64,000 nt of DNA, from positions 2,666,001 to 2,730,000 of the forward strand of contig NZ_CP050975.2 in NCBI RefSeq assembly GCF_012273515.2, in the 5' to 3' direction. Position 1 is the first letter of the stretch. The number at the start of each line of letters is the position of its first letter. A model generated the notes under the pieces. The model worked only from the letters and a program-made list of their open reading frames with translations. It did not search any database and was not told where the DNA came from. Origin of the DNA: Streptomyces sp. RPA4-2. Lineage in GTDB: Bacteria; Actinomycetota; Actinomycetes; Streptomycetales; Streptomycetaceae. A program made the position numbers and the translations under genes. Below are positions 63,684 to 64,000 of the stretch, piece after piece.

Positions 63684-64000
63684 TCAGACCGCGTCGCCCG
63701 ACTCCACCCGCTTCTTCAGGCCCGCCAGGGCGCGGTCGATGATGACCTTCTCGGCCTTGCGCTTGATCATGCCGAGCATGGGGATCTTGACGTCGACCGT
63801 CAGTCGGTAGGTGACCTCGGTGGCGCCGGTGCCCGCGGGCTCGAGGAGGTACGAGCCGTCCAGGGAGCGCAGCATCTGGGACTTGACGAGGGTCCAGGAG
63901 ACCTCGTGGTCGCCGGTCCAGGTGTACCCCAGGGTCTGGTCGTCCTTGATCGCGCCGGCGTCCATGACGAGGCGTACCTGCTCGGCGCGGCCCTGCCCGT
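63684..64000 (-). CDS. SRPBCC (START-like) family protein, C-terminal part
   Basis: The 3' end of a leftward gene that continues past the window edge; about 105 residues are visible. The sequence LGYTWTGDHEVSWTLVKS, then VTYRLTVDVKIPMLGMI, and a final basic helix AEKVIIDRALAGLKKRV match the polyketide cyclase/dehydrase SRPBCC family. The internal ATG at 63965 is not the start, because the frame stays open and family-like upstream (GRAEQVRLVMDAG). Confidence 0.85.
   Translation of the reverse strand, partial: GQGRAEQVRLVMDAGAIKDDQTLGYTWTGDHEVSWTLVKSQMLRSLDGSYLLEPAGTGATEVTYRLTVDVKIPMLGMIKRKAEKVIIDRALAGLKKRVESGDAV

Overview
The window is high-GC actinobacterial chromosome and almost certainly comes from a Streptomyces. 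Evidence: strong G/C bias at third codon positions, frequent GTG starts, several leaderless promoters (TANNNT hexamer exactly 7 nt before the start codon), DivIVA with a Q/G/P-rich insert, LL-Dap-type murein genes, MacRS, SCO2127-like and SAV_6107-HEPN genes. As I remember it, the gene order follows the S. coelicolor SCO2075-SCO2130 block; I could not align the sequences.

Layout. (1) 1-780: N-terminal fragment of a leftward DksA/TraR-like gene, then an ileS leader with a translational T-box. (2) 780-3917: ileS, rightward. (3) 3918-4315: convergent intergenic region with three strong hairpins and a 24-bp-arm palindromic repeat. (4) 4316-22463: the division and cell wall (dcw) cluster, all leftward. 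In transcription order it is rsmH-ftsL-ftsI-murE-murF-mraY-murD-ftsW-murG-ftsQ-ftsZ-pgeF-ylmE-sepF-yggT-divIVA. Many genes overlap by 4 nt, and separate regulatory space sits in front of ftsZ. (5) 22.9-28.5 kb: beta-carbonic anhydrase, then a MoxR / DUF58 / transglutaminase operon. (6) 28.5-31.1 kb: leftward DUF3040, methyltransferase and HEPN genes with two tandem-repeat arrays in noncoding DNA. (7) 31.2-34.9 kb: a TetR-controlled cassette with a degenerate ABC ATPase, a YhgE/Pip membrane protein and the regulator. (8) 35.2-38.6 kb: DUF4126, a CrtI-like oxidoreductase and a Q/Y-rich membrane protein.

(9) 38.6-44.9 kb: metF, thiE, an Rv2175c-like DNA-binding protein, a ferredoxin-reductase-like flavoprotein, and a TPP-riboswitch-controlled thiO-thiS-thiG operon. 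(10) 45.2-50.0 kb: a PASTA Ser/Thr kinase, endonuclease IV, a micro-ORF behind a CsoR/CstR-like operator, a molybdopterin oxidoreductase, bacterioferritin and an iron-box-controlled Bfd ferredoxin. (11) 50.1-53.8 kb: class II DAHP synthase divergent from a trp leader peptide, attenuator and fused trpE(G). These form the entry and the branch point of tryptophan biosynthesis. (12) 53.9-57.8 kb: phosphofructokinase with pyrophosphate-type residues, MacR, MacS and an acyltransferase. (13) 58.0-64.0 kb: lipase-like hydrolase, a two-TM protein, an EEP-family nuclease, glucokinase, SCO2127-like protein, an ArsA-like P-loop protein and a truncated SRPBCC gene.

Most genes are conserved housekeeping genes. 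The best second-look items are two sites where the reading frame appears damaged (ftsW N-terminus; macS ATP-binding G box), a His-rich micro-ORF behind a metal/persulfide-type operator, a pseudo-ABC ATPase paired with YhgE, and several repeat arrays in intergenic DNA.
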